A DNA stretch of 64,000 nucleotides from Anodontia alba. Taxonomy: Eukaryota; Mollusca; Bivalvia; Lucinida; Lucinidae. Positions 63,533 through 64,000 of the stretch are shown here, one piece after another. The translations under genes and the position numbers were made by a program. The stretch's first letter is position 1; the number at the start of each line of letters is the position of its first letter. The notes under the pieces were generated by a model. The model had not been told where the DNA came from. It saw nothing but the letters and a program-made list of their open reading frames with translations, and did no database searches. The stretch lies in assembly GCA_964016985.1 (NCBI GenBank), contig OZ024833.1:66666712-66730711 (forward strand), given 5' to 3'.

Positions 63533-64000
63533 CTCGGGAGGGGGGGGGGGGGGGGGGGGCGTAACTTCCTATATAGCATAGTACGGATGTGCGTGCCGAA
63601 TGACCCCCTTGTTCCGCATTGCCAGGTATATGATTAGCCCCCTTTTTTTCATCAAAAAGTATATGACTGACACGATTTTGTCTTAATTGGTATATGAAAG
63701 GCCCCACTTTTTTTAAAGAATAGACTCGTCCAAGTGATAAGGATGGATGAGTTCACTAGGAATAACTGGGTTGGACAGGTGAGTTAGTGTAAATGGGTAC
63801 CAGTGTACAAGATGACGGGTATAAAAAATCAAAGGCAGTATATGAAGAGGTCGGCGCTGCCTCTATGTGCCTCTGGTGCCTGGTAGCGTTAAAAATCTGC
63901 TAAGCAAGCAAGCAATGAATAGGTCAACATTTCAGACGATCAAGTATATGAATGGGTCTGTTTTTTCAAAGGCCAGGTATGTCAGTGGGGTAGGTTTCGC
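63533..64000 (+). repeat. Repeat family Q, second copy, runs off the window
   Basis: After a G tract (63539-63559): CGTAACTTCCTATATAGC, GTGCGTGCCGAATGACCCCC, TATATGATTAGCCCCC, GGGTATAAAAAATCAAAGG and GTGGGGTAGGTTTCGC. Private inserts lie at about 63718-63818 and 63852-63925. The GACAG|GTGAGT donor-like word at 63775 lies in an insert and does not continue the frame of the exon at 62023. Confidence 0.65.

Noticed and set aside
63717..63780. Second exon of the secreted protein (GACAG|GTGAGT donor)
   Set aside because: Joining in phase 1 at the AG next to the T-rich tract gives an immediate stop, and the block lies in an insertion within repeat Q.

Overview
The window is eukaryotic, repeat-dense and AT-rich. 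It carries spliced genes with GT-AG introns, tRNA-derived SINEs, mariner and Tc1 relatives, and dozens of short inverted-repeat elements (MITEs) and microsatellites. Gene density is very low. A marine invertebrate, most likely a bivalve mollusc, is my inference from the repeat style; no marker gene proves it.

Two host genes can be supported. On the minus strand, three exons (19401-18637, 13245-13041, 12045-11609) join in perfect phase into a 468-residue class A (rhodopsin-like) GPCR. Exon 1 codes TM1-TM6, exon 2 TM7 with its NPxxY motif, and exon 3 a long acidic, serine-rich tail; an AATAAA lies 280 bases past the stop. On the plus strand, 62023-62233 is the first coding exon of a secreted protein (signal peptide plus short coiled coil, phase-1 donor); its remaining exons are not recognised. 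Three more exon-like stretches (6447-6216 minus, 35672-35900 plus, 36985-37203 minus) are weak candidates.

Two transposons have recognisable proteins. A DD34D mariner (28203-29426, TA duplication, 28-bp TIRs) sits inside a MITE. A Tc1-like element (45806-46996) has lost its DNA-binding region and one catalytic Asp. Everything else is mostly non-autonomous: MITE families labelled A to Q here, SINE copies at 1.2, 17.1 and 51.2 kb, LINE-like 3' tails with microsatellite ends at 42.8 and 45.2 kb, tandem repeats with periods of about 30, 66, 300 and 455 bp, and a 200-N assembly gap at 35228-35427.

Layout. 0-11 kb: MITEs, SINE, the 300-bp tandem array. 11.3-19.6 kb: the GPCR gene, its introns filled with MITEs. 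19.6-26 kb: nested MITEs and the 455-bp tandem. 26-34 kb: mariner and pogo-like MITEs. 34-40 kb: palindromes and the gap. 40-50 kb: three copies of a 560-bp element, one split by an insert that holds three 64-nt hairpins, and the Tc1 copy. 50-62 kb: MITEs, the 66-bp minisatellite, microsatellites. 62-64 kb: the secreted-protein exon.

The most interesting signals are (i) three hairpins of exactly 64 nt at 41602, 41777 and 41941, more conserved than their flanks, which look like a small structured-RNA or microRNA-like cluster; (ii) one hairpin cassette found inside MITE families with unrelated termini, and missing from one copy; and (iii) five 107-bp palindromes, identical in length, most in TA sites.
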